From Siphonodentalium dalli (lineage: Eukaryota; Mollusca; Scaphopoda; Gadilida; Siphonodentaliidae): a DNA stretch of 64,000 nt. Both the position numbers and the translations under genes were made by a program. Below are positions 1 to 11,999 of this stretch, piece after piece. The DNA lies in contig CP136061.1 of NCBI GenBank assembly GCA_032622095.1, positions 63,179,127 to 63,243,126 of the forward strand, in the 5' to 3' direction. The notes below the pieces were generated by a model that did not search any database, was not told the origin of the DNA, and was given only the letters and a program-made list of their open reading frames with translations. The stretch's first letter is position 1; every line of letters starts with the position of its first letter.

Positions 1-880
1 AGATGTGATTATTTATAGAGTAATCATGCACAAAATATTTAGCTATCACATTGTGTCAACAGGATTGGTGAAGGATGTTAATATATTTAAGCAAATAAAC
101 CAAATGACCCTCACTATGCAGGTTAGAGGTGTGTTATCATAAACTGTGCCAGAACTATAAACATAATCAATGGAAATATTTGAGTTATCAAATTGGATAG
201 TAAGGGGTTAATCTTACCCAAACTAATGAACTGACAAACACAGAATAGTCAACAAAAAGCATGTCATTGGATTTAGAAACCCATACAATAAGTCAGTCTC
301 AAGAATCCCAGCACTGTTAATATTATCCTGTAGCCCAAATGCAATTGAGGGAATTTCAAAATAAGACATATCCTCTAATAATGAATTTCAATTGGTTATT
401 TCTTGAAACACTGACTGAACCTGGCTCAAAGTTAAAGTGATAATTTAATATATGTCTATCAGATAATATGAGTCAATCGAATGGGTTAATTTTAATCCCA
501 AATCCATGCAAATTAAAAGTGGATCACCATCAACATGTACAAAGAATAGGAGAATGATCAAATAAAAAACATCAGAAGACCATATGATGTGTGCAGAGCG
601 TTAATCATTTTCAATGACATCATATGATGGAACTAAGGAATGCTGTATTAATTATTTTCTAAGTTATAACAACAGTGTCTCTGTAAACAATAATGCCATG
701 AACTGCATGGTTTCAACAGAGAACAGAACTGGAATAAAGAGTCTAACATCAATCAAAGTTTGACAGATGTTTATAAGTCTGCAGCCACCAGTGGAACTAT
801 CAGGTCACTGTGTCCAAAGCAATAAATTATCTCCTTCCAATAACACAGGTGTGTGTTGTGTCTATTCAAATTTAATAGTG
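1..880. other. Non-coding stretch, no gene recognised
   Basis: AT-rich sequence with no ORF that resembles a protein and no RNA gene. Short 'GGTTAAT' fragments (near 205 and 485) resemble the flanks of the repeats at 1060-1480, so part of it is probably old repeat. It lies downstream (minus strand) of the last FN3 exon seen and may be intron of the same gene, but nothing in it proves this. Confidence 0.5.
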
Positions 881-1045
881 CATGGAAAAGAGGTATGAAT
901 TATAAAGGGCCATAACTCTGTTAATATATACCGGATCAAACCCATATTCGCACTTGATCTGTATTTAGGGGTCAGAAATTCATATACCAAAATTGGTGTC
1001 GATCAGATGAAAAATGTTTGAGTCATCCTGGCTTGGATGAATTCT
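881..1045 (+). repeat. Dispersed repeat fragment ('GGGCCATAACTC' family)
   Basis: The segment carries an ordered set of short motifs: GGGCCATAACTC, then CCCATATTCG, CTTGATCTGT and ATATACCAAA. The same motifs recur in the same order at 6531-8060, around 40550 and at 46622-46870. The shared order on one strand argues for one ancient dispersed repeat family. The product, if any, is unknown; I recall such motifs from bivalve genomes, which is background knowledge and not shown here. Confidence 0.55.
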
Positions 1046-1480
1046 ATTTAAAAACAAGAGTGGAAAGGGTTAACTAAACAATACCAAAATCCATACAGAT
1101 GAAGAACGTGCTAAGAAAGACCTAGGTTAGAAATATGAGGCACATCAGAAGAAAATTGTTTGACTTCGATACATCGGATAGCATTTGTGAGCAGGGTTAA
1201 TTATTTTCTAAACCGATCAACCAATCGATACCAAAAACTATACAGGTGAGCCATGTGTCATCATAAACCTGCATATAAAATATGAACACAATGGGTAAAA
1301 AAATACAAGAGTTATGGCATCAGATAGAATATGACCAGGTATGGATGGAAAGTGTTAATCATTTCTAAACCGATCAACCGATCGATACCATAAACTATAC
1401 AGGTGAGGGGTGTGTCATCATAAACATGCACATAAAATTTTAACATGATCCGATAAAAACTACTCAAGTAATCGAATCGG
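1046..1480. repeat. Diverged direct repeats, ~153-bp period
   Basis: Two clear copies (about 1197-1295 and 1350-1445) share TTCTAAACCGATCAACC, ACTATACAGGTGAG and TGTGTCATCATAAAC in the same order. An older third copy near 1065 keeps only GGTTAACTAAACAATACC. No coding potential is seen. The repeats run directly into the simple repeat at 1495. Confidence 0.6.
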
Positions 1481-1494
1481 ATAGCAAGTGTCTA

Positions 1495-1551
1495 CAGACA
1501 GACAGACGGCTCAACGGACGGACGGACAGACAGACGGACGGACGGATGGTT
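1495..1551. repeat. GACAGACGGACGG simple repeat
   Basis: Interrupted tetranucleotide microsatellite built from GACA, GACG and GGAC units. The same motif type ends the dispersed repeat at 46622-46870, which suggests it is the tail of that family here too. Confidence 0.8.
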
Positions 1552-1700
1552 GATCCGGACGTCGGCATTATGTGTACCATACATGGTATGGGTACACATA
1601 AAAAATGAAATTTATCTGGTCAATAAAAAACACCTGACTCACATGACTGTGTGCACAGTCATTCGGTTAAGATTAAGTTATGACATGTCTGATGTATTAA

Positions 1701-1907
1701 CCCTTTCAGTGCCAAGTCCAATTTTTGTATCAACCCATATTTCCTTGATAATTTTTCAAATTTATTGATTAAAATAATGTGATAGATTGATGGAAAGAGC
1801 TCTAAGAGCTCTTTCCATCAATATATCACATTATTATAATCAATAAATTTGAAAAATGATCAAGGAAATATGGGTTGATACAAAAATCGGACTTGGCACT
1901 GAAAGGG
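1701..1907. mobile_element. Foldback MITE flanked by TTAA (piggyBac-like)
   Basis: Almost the whole 207-bp element is one inverted repeat, with its centre at about 1804 in AGAGCTCTAAGAGCTCT and arms of about 103 bp. It starts CCCTTTCAGTGCC, ends GGCACTGAAAGGG, and is flanked on both sides by TTAA (1697-1700 and 1908-1911). Terminal CCCTTT with a TTAA target is the pattern of piggyBac-type elements; assignment to that superfamily is inference. There is no coding capacity, so it is a non-autonomous hairpin element. Arm identity is high, so it is not very old. Confidence 0.75.
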
Positions 1908-2197
1908 TTAACTTGTAACTGAAAAGATAACTTGCAGCAAATGATGAATGCAATGTGGCATATACAAGAATATCGTCGCTGACCAATCAAAATGCTGTAT
2001 CTCCAAGTTTTCCAATTGTTCAGGAGAGACAAAAAAACTGATTTTGAACAAACTCGAACATCTGAATCACACGAATGTGGTAACAAATTGTTCATGTTGT
2101 ATTCACCGTTATAATATGCAATGTGCAAGATAATTGACATTATTACACAATTAACTACACAATATGGTACCATAAAGATAATGGCAAAACACTCTAT

Positions 2198-2950
2198 ACA
2201 ATATTTTCACAGGCCCCTATACCAACATATACTATACCAGTGACAAGGTTCACATGGCCAATTTTGGGAAAAACACACCATCATAGATTCACAATATCAC
2301 TCAAATCAGTCACAATATATTTCAGTGGCCATTAAATTTTCTTTCTTTTGCTGTATAATTCCATAATATCAAATGAAGGGAAGTCGAGAAATTGTATCGA
2401 AAACTTGCAATATCTACTGGAAAACGGGTCGTCAGTCTTCCTGTCCGCCTAATATCTAAAAAATTCTCAAAAATTGTCAACACAGCTAAAATATGCCCAG
2501 TGTATGTTATATGTCATAACATTTTCTTTCGTTTGATATATAACTTGACAAAGTCTATTTAAGCGAAGTCGACAAATCGCACAGGGAATTCACAAGTTCG
2601 GCAATTGTGATCGTAATAATTGAATTGGTATCGTGTATAATCACTACTTACCGGACAGGGAAACTGATGACCGCTTTTCGTCAGTAGGTTTTGCTAGTTT
2701 TCGAAAGGATATCTCGACTTCCCTTCGTTTAATACTATCAAATTATTCATCAAAAGAAAGGACATTTATTAATTCATGGCCAATAAGACAAAATGAAATA
2801 TATTGTGACTGAGAAGAAAGATTGTGAAAATCTATTAGGAATATGATAGATGGTGTGTTTTTCCCAAAATCGAACTCGTGAACCTTGTCAGTATTATAGT
2901 ATATATTGGTATATCTGGTATTTATTCACAGGGGCCTGAGGATATTTTGT
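2198..2950. mobile_element. Non-autonomous DNA transposon with long inverted repeats
   Basis: The left end (2198-2420) and right end (2690-2950) are imperfect inverted copies. Both carry AGGCCCCT close to the tip, then CAAGGTTCAC, CACAATATATTTCA and AAGGGAAGTCGAGA in mirrored order. The middle 270 bp shows no protein. No target duplication could be fixed because the tips differ slightly. The superfamily is not recognised. Confidence 0.65.
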
Positions 2951-5180
2951 CTCGGGTAGTATAGTATGACTGAGAGAAAAACTCAGTAATGATACGTTTT
3001 GTTCTCAATAAAAGTATTTCCTAATGAAAACATCACTAAATTATGGCGATAACACTAACATAATTTCACGCATGCAAAACACATACATGTAGCTACTATT
3101 TTTCAACGTCTTCGGTACTATAGTATAACGTTTTGGGTGGAAATAAACTTCAGCGGGAATATAATGTAAGTGACATTCAAAATGACTCAAAAACATTTCT
3201 TCAAAAATTAATTAAAGATACTGAGGTCGTTGGTTATATTGATTAAATTCATGTTACATTTCGGAAGATTTTGAAATATACGGTTATACGGATGCACCTA
3301 CCTAATAAATATTTTTTCGCACTGTTTTTGTGAACCTGCGTGCACTTTTGAACATGTCATATTCTCACTTTTATGAGGCACATGATCTAATTTACTATTG
3401 ACAGTGAGGGCCTGCTATTTTGCACTTACTATGCCACTTACTTACAGAAGAGACAACAAGTTGAGGAACAAGATGTAATAAAAATATCTATTAAACTCTC
3501 TAGTTTTGGTGGCGTTCAGTTAACTATCATTTATGGTAATGACCATTAGTCAATTATGTATGAATGTGTTCATAAGGATGAACAAACTCAAAATTTTAAA
3601 ATTGGGACCTGAGTTTTAGTGGAAATTCAGCAATAAAAGTAATGGGTAAGGAGCGAATATTTCACTACATGACAGGTGTATGGTGTGTTACCGTGTGTAT
3701 TTTATAACACCCCCATATCTGGCTTACTAAATTCACATGTAAGGATCCCTGTCCCATATGGCGGACCAAGCAAGGGTTACATCCATAGGTTTATTGAAGG
3801 CAAACAACCCTGTAAAGCAAGTAACTCGAAGAATGGGTGTTTCAACGAATGCAATAAAAAAACTCGGCCACATTGCTATAGCACAGTTTGAGGTATATAC
3901 ATAGAGTACTGGGTAAAATATGTAGATGCTATTGTCTGAAAATAGTGGTCATAGCAATGCCTCCAATCAAGTGATGAAACACAAATATTTTGCTTTTATC
4001 TAAAGAATGCATGTTGGTATACTATGAACGCAATTTATCAAAACACAAAGGAGTACCATATACCATCATCAATAAATACTAAACTTGACCAAAATTGCCT
4101 ACATACTCTGTGACAGAGACTGGGTTCATCTGTGGAAATTATATTTAGTTATATTCACCAAGGCCATGTATATGGTAAACTTATTACGTTTTCTGCAACC
4201 GCATAACTGTGTTTACCCCTTCACATTAATGTTGCACATATCTGCTGCACACAAAACCACAAATAGCAACATTGGGTGAAATAACAGCTTTAAATGCTAA
4301 TAACCTGATATTTAGCACACATTTGTGGGTGGTATTGGTAAAATAATTTCAAACAACAACATACTGAAAACTAATATAGTACATTGCATGGTAGCATATT
4401 CCAGTTGTAAAGTATCGACTGAAGTAATTTGAACAAAATTGTCTAATAAGAAACGGGGTTGGTAGCAGCATGAAAATTAGTCTTAAACAAAATGTACGAT
4501 GTACCGTCTCTTTGAGCTGGTGAGATGAGGTGCTAATCTATTGAAGAGATGATTGTTTCTTTACAGCATAATAAGCTATGTGACATACATGTATGATTTA
4601 TTATCATGGAGAGTGTTGAATCATTAGGAAATGTAACTTCAGTTTCTGCATTACATTCCATAATGAATCATCATGCCAAAAGAAACTACTGCACACAGTG
4701 TGGTGAAAAATATTGCGTGTGCTCCATGGCCTATATTATTATGTTTGGTCCGAATGTTGGATTTATTCTAAGGAGAACTTGATGTAAATCATTGGGATTG
4801 ATTTGCGTTACAGTCATCGATAAATCCTTCAGATTGTAACGGAGTTACCTTTTATGTTCGCTGAGTGATCTAAATTTAAGTGCGTCTTTGCGCTACTTTC
4901 AGTTTCGGTCTTTTTCTCACCCTTATTTTCCAAAAGTATCCCATTTTCTGGCTCAAAAGTACCCTTTTATTTACTCCTTTCTGATAAGTCCATTATACCA
5001 CTCCCAATTTATGTCATTCCAATTTGAATCAATTTGTTATTGTTATGTATTTTCATGTATTTTAGTGGTAAATCCAGCGATTGTTTGTTAAGTCAGCCAT
5101 TTTGGCATATTCTATTTCCGGTGCAGGATGTTGACATTGGAGCCGCTCCAATGGCACCATTCTTGTTGCCTATTCATTCT
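2951..5180. other. Non-coding stretch, no gene recognised
   Basis: Only short random-looking reading frames are present, none with a recognisable domain. No LTR, TIR pair or RNA gene was found. The base composition is AT-rich and uniform. Confidence 0.5.
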
Positions 5181-5194
5181 ATTTATTTTTCTTT

Positions 5195-5345
5195 ACGGAC
5201 AGTTGGAAGGACCTTGGCTCGCTCAGTCCGACCCTATTTAAATAGGGTCGTGTCGAATCGAATCGGGTCGTGTCGCCTTTCCGACCCGACCCGACTGGTC
5301 GTTCCAACTGGATCGGGTATAAAAGGGTCCGCCCGACCGTTAGAA
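5195..5345. repeat. GC-rich 'CGACCCGACCCGA' low-complexity patch
   Basis: A cluster of alternating GTCGGG/CCCGAC and TCGAATCG motifs that can pair with one another, including the palindrome GACCCTATTTAAATAGGGTC. It is open on both strands, which follows from the repetitive composition and is not evidence of a gene. It stands out against the AT-rich surroundings. Confidence 0.6.
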
Positions 5346-6530
5346 AACGACCGGCTAACATAATTTGAATTTAATTGGGGATTCATTATGTCATGAATTT
5401 ATCATAAATTAAGACTATCGGAATCAACTTATAAGGGAGTTTATTTGCGAATATGGGGAAGATATTTGGTTAGAGAGATTAAAGTGATAGATCATCACTA
5501 AGACTCGGAGGTTGTTAAACTGTTATAGATAGAGTTACCTGACTTTGTAACCAACGGCTAGTTTATAGCCAATTTTTGGGGTACTGTCTTATTACTGATA
5601 GTTCAATGGCCATCGCTGGTACATCCACAATATATCATAAATTTGTATGATAATATCTTATGAGAATAAATGATTAACTTGATGGAATCTCATATTGGAC
5701 CTGACTCGTAATAGCGGTCACCCGTGGGGCATCCCATTCAAGTTCCAGATAGTAACCTCACTGTCCTCAGTATTGTTGGGGGATTCTGCCATGGGATTGG
5801 GTAGCCCAGCATCAGGTTGAGTGAAATTGGACCATCCAAGTTAACACTATAGGAAGGATTTAATACATAATAGGACCTGCTAAAAGAAATAGAGGGATTT
5901 AAGGAGTTTCTGGTACCAGCTTTAAAGACAACTACTAGAACTACTATTATTAGTCATCGGCACTCAACCAGGGTATCAGAATTCCACAGGCGTACAAGCA
6001 GGCTGAAATTTCCATATAACATTTTGATGTAATGACCCCTCTACGTTACAAGATGGATCTGTTTTAATGATCTGTTTACCAGACTTGTATATTACCAATA
6101 CATATTTTCATTCCTATGTGGTTATTCAATATGTTTCTTTCGTCATGGCATGACTTATGACTTGGAGTTGCGGCCATTTTGACAGCCATTTCATGTCTGC
6201 GATTGTATTATTTTCTGTCTGTGTCACTCTATTTGCTTCCGTACTCTAATTTCGTACATGCTAGCATAACTGTGTAATTCGTATGCCGCACTTTGATGTA
6301 AAATGACTTATTTCAATAACTGATGTCATATAGACAACCATGTTGGACACCATCTTGGATAACAAAGTTTCCCCAAAGCCGATTTTAGATATGTTATACT
6401 GAGGACTCTCCTGCGTCTTTTGATACCAAAATCACTTCTTCACCAATTTTTTCCGGGTTAACCCATCATTTAGTGTAATAGAACTATACTATAAGAATAG
6501 CCTTTTTTCAACTCTGTCAAAATTCATTGG
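5346..6530. other. Non-coding stretch, no gene recognised
   Basis: No plausible exon, RNA gene or element end was recognised. Confidence 0.45.
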
Positions 6531-8060
6531 ACTGAACCAAATTCAAACTTGACCTTTGTCTTCTGAAATATCAAGAGATTCAGTTGAATTTAAAAACCAG
6601 CAGATAACTAAAAGTAATGATAGCATCCGGAAACCAAAATAATTGGCAAATTCCAAGTTGACGAGGATCATAAATCTGGCAAAAATTGGCGGACCGAACC
6701 CGTATTCAAACTTGACCTGTATCCAGTGTTCGCGCTGGACCGAAAAAAACTTTAGCCAAAATTTTAGCCAAATGAAAATTTTATTAGCCAAATGAAAAAA
6801 CTTTAGCCAAATGTTTTTTAGCCAAATTAAAAAAAACTATGGCCAAATTAAATCATCGTTTTCTGGTCGGTTCACAATTAATGACTAAAACGTCAAATCT
6901 AACAGACACAGGTAAAATACACAATAATTTAACTAATTTTGATGAACTAGAAATATTTTGATATATATCATTTATTAAAAATTTATTAATCTTTATGTGA
7001 AAGAGTGATTTGGAGGGGGGTAACCCGGGATTGTCCTTCTTAATGTCATTAATTTTTTGTTTCATATATATATCTTTTTTTTAAATCATTAAATATTAAT
7101 TATCCTTGCGAAAATATTTAAGTGACATCTGGAAACTAATAACTTAATATTGTTACGCAATTATCAAATTACAATCTGTCATAAAAGCATGCATATTATT
7201 TTGAATGTATCGGTATTGACGACAAATAGCCACAAAATATCTGTCGTGATTCACATTTGGCTGATTAAGCTATTGTCTTACACTTGGTGCTCATAAACCT
7301 TGACCGTCATAAATACAATGTCATCATAAACATGCATTGTGCAGGAGTCCCGTGAGTGACCAGACAGACAATGGGGGATTAGCGGATTAAATGTAAAATA
7401 ATGATTTTTTTGCTGTTTCGTGCAAGAGTGACGGGTTTCCCCTTGTACTGTCCGCGATCAGGTTTCCCTTTGTACAGTCGGCGATATATTCCCACTTACA
7501 ATGTTTTCGGACATCACAGAATTGAAAACCCACTTGCCAAAAATTCATGCTCTCAGTCTACATTTGGGGTCAAAAAAAGTTTAGCCAAATGAATTTTTTA
7601 TTAGCCAAATTCGAAAAAGATTAGCCATTGGCTAATTTGGCTACCGACAGCGCGAACACTGCCTGTATTTGGAGGTGATAATCTCATATACCAAATTTGG
7701 TTCAGATCCGATCACACAAACTAAATTATCCGGAAACCTCAAAACGACAAAATTCTAAGTAAAAAAGGGGCCATAACTCTGGCAAAAATGTTTTGTATTT
7801 TGAGCTGATAAACTGACATACCAAATTTAGTTTTGATACGATAACCCAAAATAAAGTTATCATCCGGAAACTTTCCGAACGGACAGATTCGAAGTCGAAA
7901 AGGGACCATAACTGCGGCAAAAATGGGCCGAACGAACCCATATTTGAACTCTACCTGTGTTTTGAGTTGATAAACTCAATACCAAATTTGATTTCGATTC
8001 GAGACAAACACCAGCTATTTTAATCGTCCTCCAAAAAAACTTTCGGGGAACAATTAGGAT
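6531..8060. repeat. Diverged tandem array of the 'ATCCGGAAACC' dispersed repeat
   Basis: Three diverged units (about 6540-6723 continuing at 7662-7735; 7735-7860; 7860-8020) repeat the order ATCCGGAAAC, GGCCATAACTC, GGCAAAAAT, CCCATATT, ACCTGT, TGATAAAC and ATACCAAATTT. The first unit is split by the hAT-like insertion at 6724-7661. No protein is encoded. Fragments of the same family occur at 881-1045, near 40550 and at 46622-46870. Confidence 0.65.
6724..7661. mobile_element. Non-autonomous hAT-like transposon with 8-bp target duplication
   Basis: The element begins CAGTGTTCGCGCTG and ends with its exact complement, CAGCGCGAACACTG (14-bp terminal inverted repeats). It is flanked by an 8-bp duplication with one mismatch, CCTGTATC at 6716-6723 and CCTGTATT at 7662-7669. 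Both subterminal regions are packed with the motif TTAGCCAAAT: at least five copies on the left and three or four on the right, including its reverse GGCTAATTTGG near 7630. A CAGNG terminus, an 8-bp duplication and clustered subterminal motifs are typical of hAT elements. No transposase is present in the 938 bp, so it must be mobilised in trans. Confidence 0.88.
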
Positions 8061-9385
8061 CACGTATAGAACTCTTCTAAAAGTGAGACAAATAATAAAT
8101 GAATGCCATCGCTGAATCATACATTTGTTGAAAGTGACATAAACCCAAATTAGCTAACTAACTGTAAACCAAGAGTATGTCACATGAAATGCCAGCTAGT
8201 GCCTGAACTTAAGTCAGGTGTAGGGTAGAAATGCTGTGCATGTCGTGTTGTTCTGTCAAGGTAATGTCACTGAGATAATATGAAGTGAACGCTATATTAA
8301 ATGTGGTAGATATTGTATAGTATAATTATTTGACATGTATTGACTCAAATAGATAGAAAGGATAACAAAAAGACGTTTTTGTCCAATGCTGATGAACAAA
8401 CTCATAATCAACTTATCACTATGAAACTTAAATATTTAACACAAACACGCCAGCGCCATACAGATAGCTCCAGTGCGGTTTCTCTTGTAACAATTTTATT
8501 TGGAATGTTTGCAAAAAGGAAATTCACACACCAAGTACCGGTAGTGTTATTTGCTAAATAGTGTTCATAGGGTACCGGTAACTTTGTGCTTTGATATTAA
8601 TGATACAATCGCCACATTGTTTCACAAGGATGCCCTGCCACTTAAGGGTAACCCGCGGTTCGTACAAGTACATTACCAATAACCATACATTTGGACATAC
8701 TGTTGCCAATGCACAGTGTATATGTACGCAACGTCATCAGTGTAGCACCGTTTATGGGACAACCAAATTTCAGCAGCCAATGGATTCTCATTGACAAAAA
8801 AAGTGACTTGAAATGACATGTTGCGTTATCACTGTGTGTGGACGCAAGTGAACGCTGGTTTGCGGTAAAATGCTATAAACAAAAGTCGCTCACCTCAGAC
8901 TGACTATGGTACATATATTTTCGTCTATTCCTTCAAAGTGTAAAAATCCCAGCCCGGATGCCAATCTGCCATGATGATGGGTGTCTTCCGCTACATTTTC
9001 GTGCTAATTTCGTTTCAGTGTCGTGTCTAGTTCTCTCGTAAACGAAGGTTAAACCTCCTATTTTCGTGCTAAAAACACGTCACGTTTCCAATCAAAATAA
9101 CATTTTTCAAACTGTACGATGTCGTATTTAATAACAAAGACATGTTTTGGATGCCTTAATAGCCTATTGAAAGTCACGCTTAGTGTTTGGGCCATGTTTC
9201 CTGTGATTTTTCTATATTTGAGCCCGATTTGTGTGATGCTCCAACAGAGTTTAACGCCTGCTAAAATCTGACAAACAAGCATTGAACGCCTGGTAATTAT
9301 TTTCTTATTTGTATTGGTAATTTGTATGAATGACTGACTGTATCTCTGATTGACAGAACCATGTGGCAACATCAAAGAGAATTAC
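8061..9385. other. Non-coding stretch with repeat fragment at its right end
   Basis: No gene is recognised. The last ~60 bp (about 9330-9391) match 12172-12235 and belong to a repeat family that is continuous at 12172-12300 but interrupted here by the insertion starting at 9392. Confidence 0.5.
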
Positions 9386-9391
9386 ATCAGC

Positions 9392-10437
9392 CAGGGTTTC
9401 CGCCAGGGGAAAATAAATGAGTCCGTATTCAGCTGTATTGGGGAAACATGTAACGTTAACGCGACAGGGCGACCATGGTTCGTCACATCGGGAGAAAATT
9501 TGGTATATGTCACTGAAAAGTAGTCATTTCCTTATACACCTGATATTACCCACGAAGCAATTCAAAGCTACAAATATTACGCAAGTTGATCATTTCCATG
9601 GGTGCATTAATTCTGTTGATGACACCCAGAGCATTTATCAGTAATTAAGCCTGTGAGATCGCCGTCTGATTGAAGACTAAATAAATTAACAAACTATGAT
9701 TCTACAGTGTTTACAAATTTATAAGATTCCGACAGGTATAATTAAACACTAAAAAGCATCTATGCATTGACCAATAATACCTAGCAAGTATTTCCAAGAA
9801 TTTCACCAGGTAGCTTCCATGAAAATTAAACATAAAGGATTATATTCTGTTAATAGTAAAACTATTTGTGCGCTGTGACGTCATACTGCAGAGGATATTT
9901 ATAGCGGCATAATATTAATGGTAGTGAAATCGTTCAAACTCGGAACAGTAGCTTGTTCAATAGTCTGCATTAGTCCATGTTTATGCGTTTGTGCTTGGGT
10001 TGTGCTTGGGGCCCAAGGCGGGATAACGAAACTATTATTGACCATACTTTGATTTCTGTGCACGAGTAGTTTCATACATGGAAACCAGGTGCACAATATA
10101 TCCGTACTCAGCAGTCCCGTGGCATTCTTTGATGTTACCGCCACATTTTCATATTTGTATTATGCTATATACAATGTCACTATTTGACTGCACACCAAAC
10201 ATTACGTTGTAGTTTTGGTGCTTTTATTTAAAGGGTTACCTTGTACCAGTAACACACTGTGCCCAATTGACCCGCTTTTTCACCAGTATTCTGTTTAACC
10301 CTCAACCTCCCGTTAAAGTCGGATCATTTTTACGATAGATTGCTTTTGACTTTAGGTACATGTATGTCTCAAACATATCATCAGAAAGTGGAATGAAGCC
10401 ATTCCACGGATGCTGAGCCATAGCAACGGGAACACTG
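9392..10437. mobile_element. DNA transposon with CAGGGTTTCC ends and a recognisable empty site
   Basis: The 1046-bp insert starts CAGGGTTTCC and ends GGGAACACTG (imperfect inverted ends). It is flanked by the 6-bp duplication ATCAGC (9386-9391 and 10438-10443). A related repeat at 12172-12300 reads straight through this site with a single ATCAGC, so it acts as the uninterrupted reference. The left ~180 bp recurs at 51539-51720. No transposase is recognised. The CAGGG end suggests hAT, although the duplication is shorter than the usual 8 bp, so the superfamily is uncertain. Confidence 0.75.
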
Positions 10438-10443
10438 ATCAGC

Positions 10444-10590
10444 ATTATTCAGGAGTTGGGCACATGCCACTCACAGAATTTGTAGCAATCAACATCATTT
10501 GTTATGATAACCTATTGTTACTTTCTCTTCGAGATTTCCTTTAACCCTTTGAACCCTGACGCCCCACAGTGATCGCCACCCTGACCCGGG
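10444..10590. repeat. Repeat arm matching 12231-12370
   Basis: CATTATTCAGGAGTTG, CTCACAGAATTTGTAGC and GAGATTTCCTTT occur here and again in the same order at 12231-12365. This is the right half of the repeat that the 9392-10437 insertion split. Confidence 0.6.
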
Positions 10591-11975
10591 GCTCCCAGTT
10601 GTATTTCCGCTTAAATTAGACAGTGTCTGGTCGCATGGTGTTGATTATGTTCAAACTGTGACACAGGTCTGAAACTTTACAGGTTAGTCCCCCGTGGATC
10701 AGCGATCATTATAAGATCGCGAGACTTTGCCTCGCAGCAATTCCTTGGTAACGGTTGCTAGGCAACTACCCGGAATTGACTGGAAAATGTAAATATAGCT
10801 TACAGCATCGTTATTCAACCCCAGTGATTGCGTTTTTTGATACAGGTAATACCCTAACGTGAAATTTGAGATATACCCGACCAGAATAGTGAACCAAATA
10901 TCCCATTTATGGGTAGCAACGGTTGCTAAGCAAATACCACTAATGATCGAATGACATTGCACTAACTATTCAGTGGTATGTTTTGCCCTAATTTAGACAG
11001 TGTCTATAGTCGCGTGGTGTTGGTTATGTTCAAAGGGGACACATAACTGAAACTGTACAGGCATGCTATGCATGCATGGACCACTGATCATTGTAAGACC
11101 TGGATTCTTTGCCACCCGATCTCTCCTTAGAAACGGTTACTAGGCAACTACCCGAGATTTGCAGGATAAACGAATTCTAGCTTTTAACGTTGTAATTATA
11201 CATCAGCGAATTGCGTTTCGATGCAACCAATATCCTAATGTGAAATTTAAGATATACCTGACCATGTGCGAGTAAGTCAACTTGATATGCGATAGACTTT
11301 TTGCCGCATGTGGCATAACAGAGACTGATATTACAGAGACCATGCAGAAACAACGTAATTTCCCGTAACATATCGTGGCCCATTGTTCAAGTAAGCTGTC
11401 TAGATTGTGTCTACTGAACATGTGAAACATGCAACTATATGTCATATATAGCGCCACAATTCACTTAAACGCATTTTTCAAAATGAATTATAGCCTGCGC
11501 GCATGTGCATATTTTCCTACCCGTTTCTAGCGGGCAGCCAATCCATATACACACCTTTGCCAGCGCTGACTTCAATAGGCCCATTTAAATATATATATTA
11601 GTTGGTATGTCGTGTATAAGTACGTTATAAACCATTTATTTGCCATTGTGCTGGTCTGCGCATGCGCGGATAAATCAACTTGATAGGCGATAGACCCTTC
11701 CCCATATGTAGCAGAACACTGACTAATATACGCGAGGGTAATTTAAACTGAAATTGTGTGTCTAAATTATGTCTGTTCTGTACACACATGGGGAACATGA
11801 AATTATATGCCCTAAATATAGCGGCACAGTTCGCTTAAAATATCGTATGTTTTTGTAGATTATATGCTATGCGCATGCGCATATATTTCTACCCGATACC
11901 AGCGGCCAACCATTCCATACGAACCATGGGCGCCGCTGACATATGAGGGGGCAATTTAAATATAAATCAGTGGGT
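10591..11975. repeat. Diverged tandem repeats with ~387-bp spacing
   Basis: Segment 10595-10880 matches 10983-11266 (shared TTAGACAGTGTCT, TTATGTTCAAA, ACGGTT-CTAGGCAACTACCCG, GTGAAATTT, GATATACC). Segment 11265-11600 matches 11650-11960 (shared TCAACTTGATA-GCGATAGAC, TATAGCGCCAC or TATAGCGGCAC, CGCATGTGCATAT or CGCATGCGCATAT). The spacing is about 387 bp in both pairs, which points to an old tandem array that has diverged. No coding sequence is recognised. Confidence 0.6.
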
Positions 11976-11999
11976 CTGACTATATACTATATATAAATT

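Noticed and set aside
5034-5363. 109-codon frame over the CGACCCGA patch
   Set aside because: Openness is explained by low-complexity, self-complementary composition on both strands.
6740-6850. CRISPR-like regularly spaced TTAGCCAAAT repeats
   Set aside because: Spacing is irregular and the repeats are subterminal motifs of a hAT-like element with target duplication; the genome is animal.
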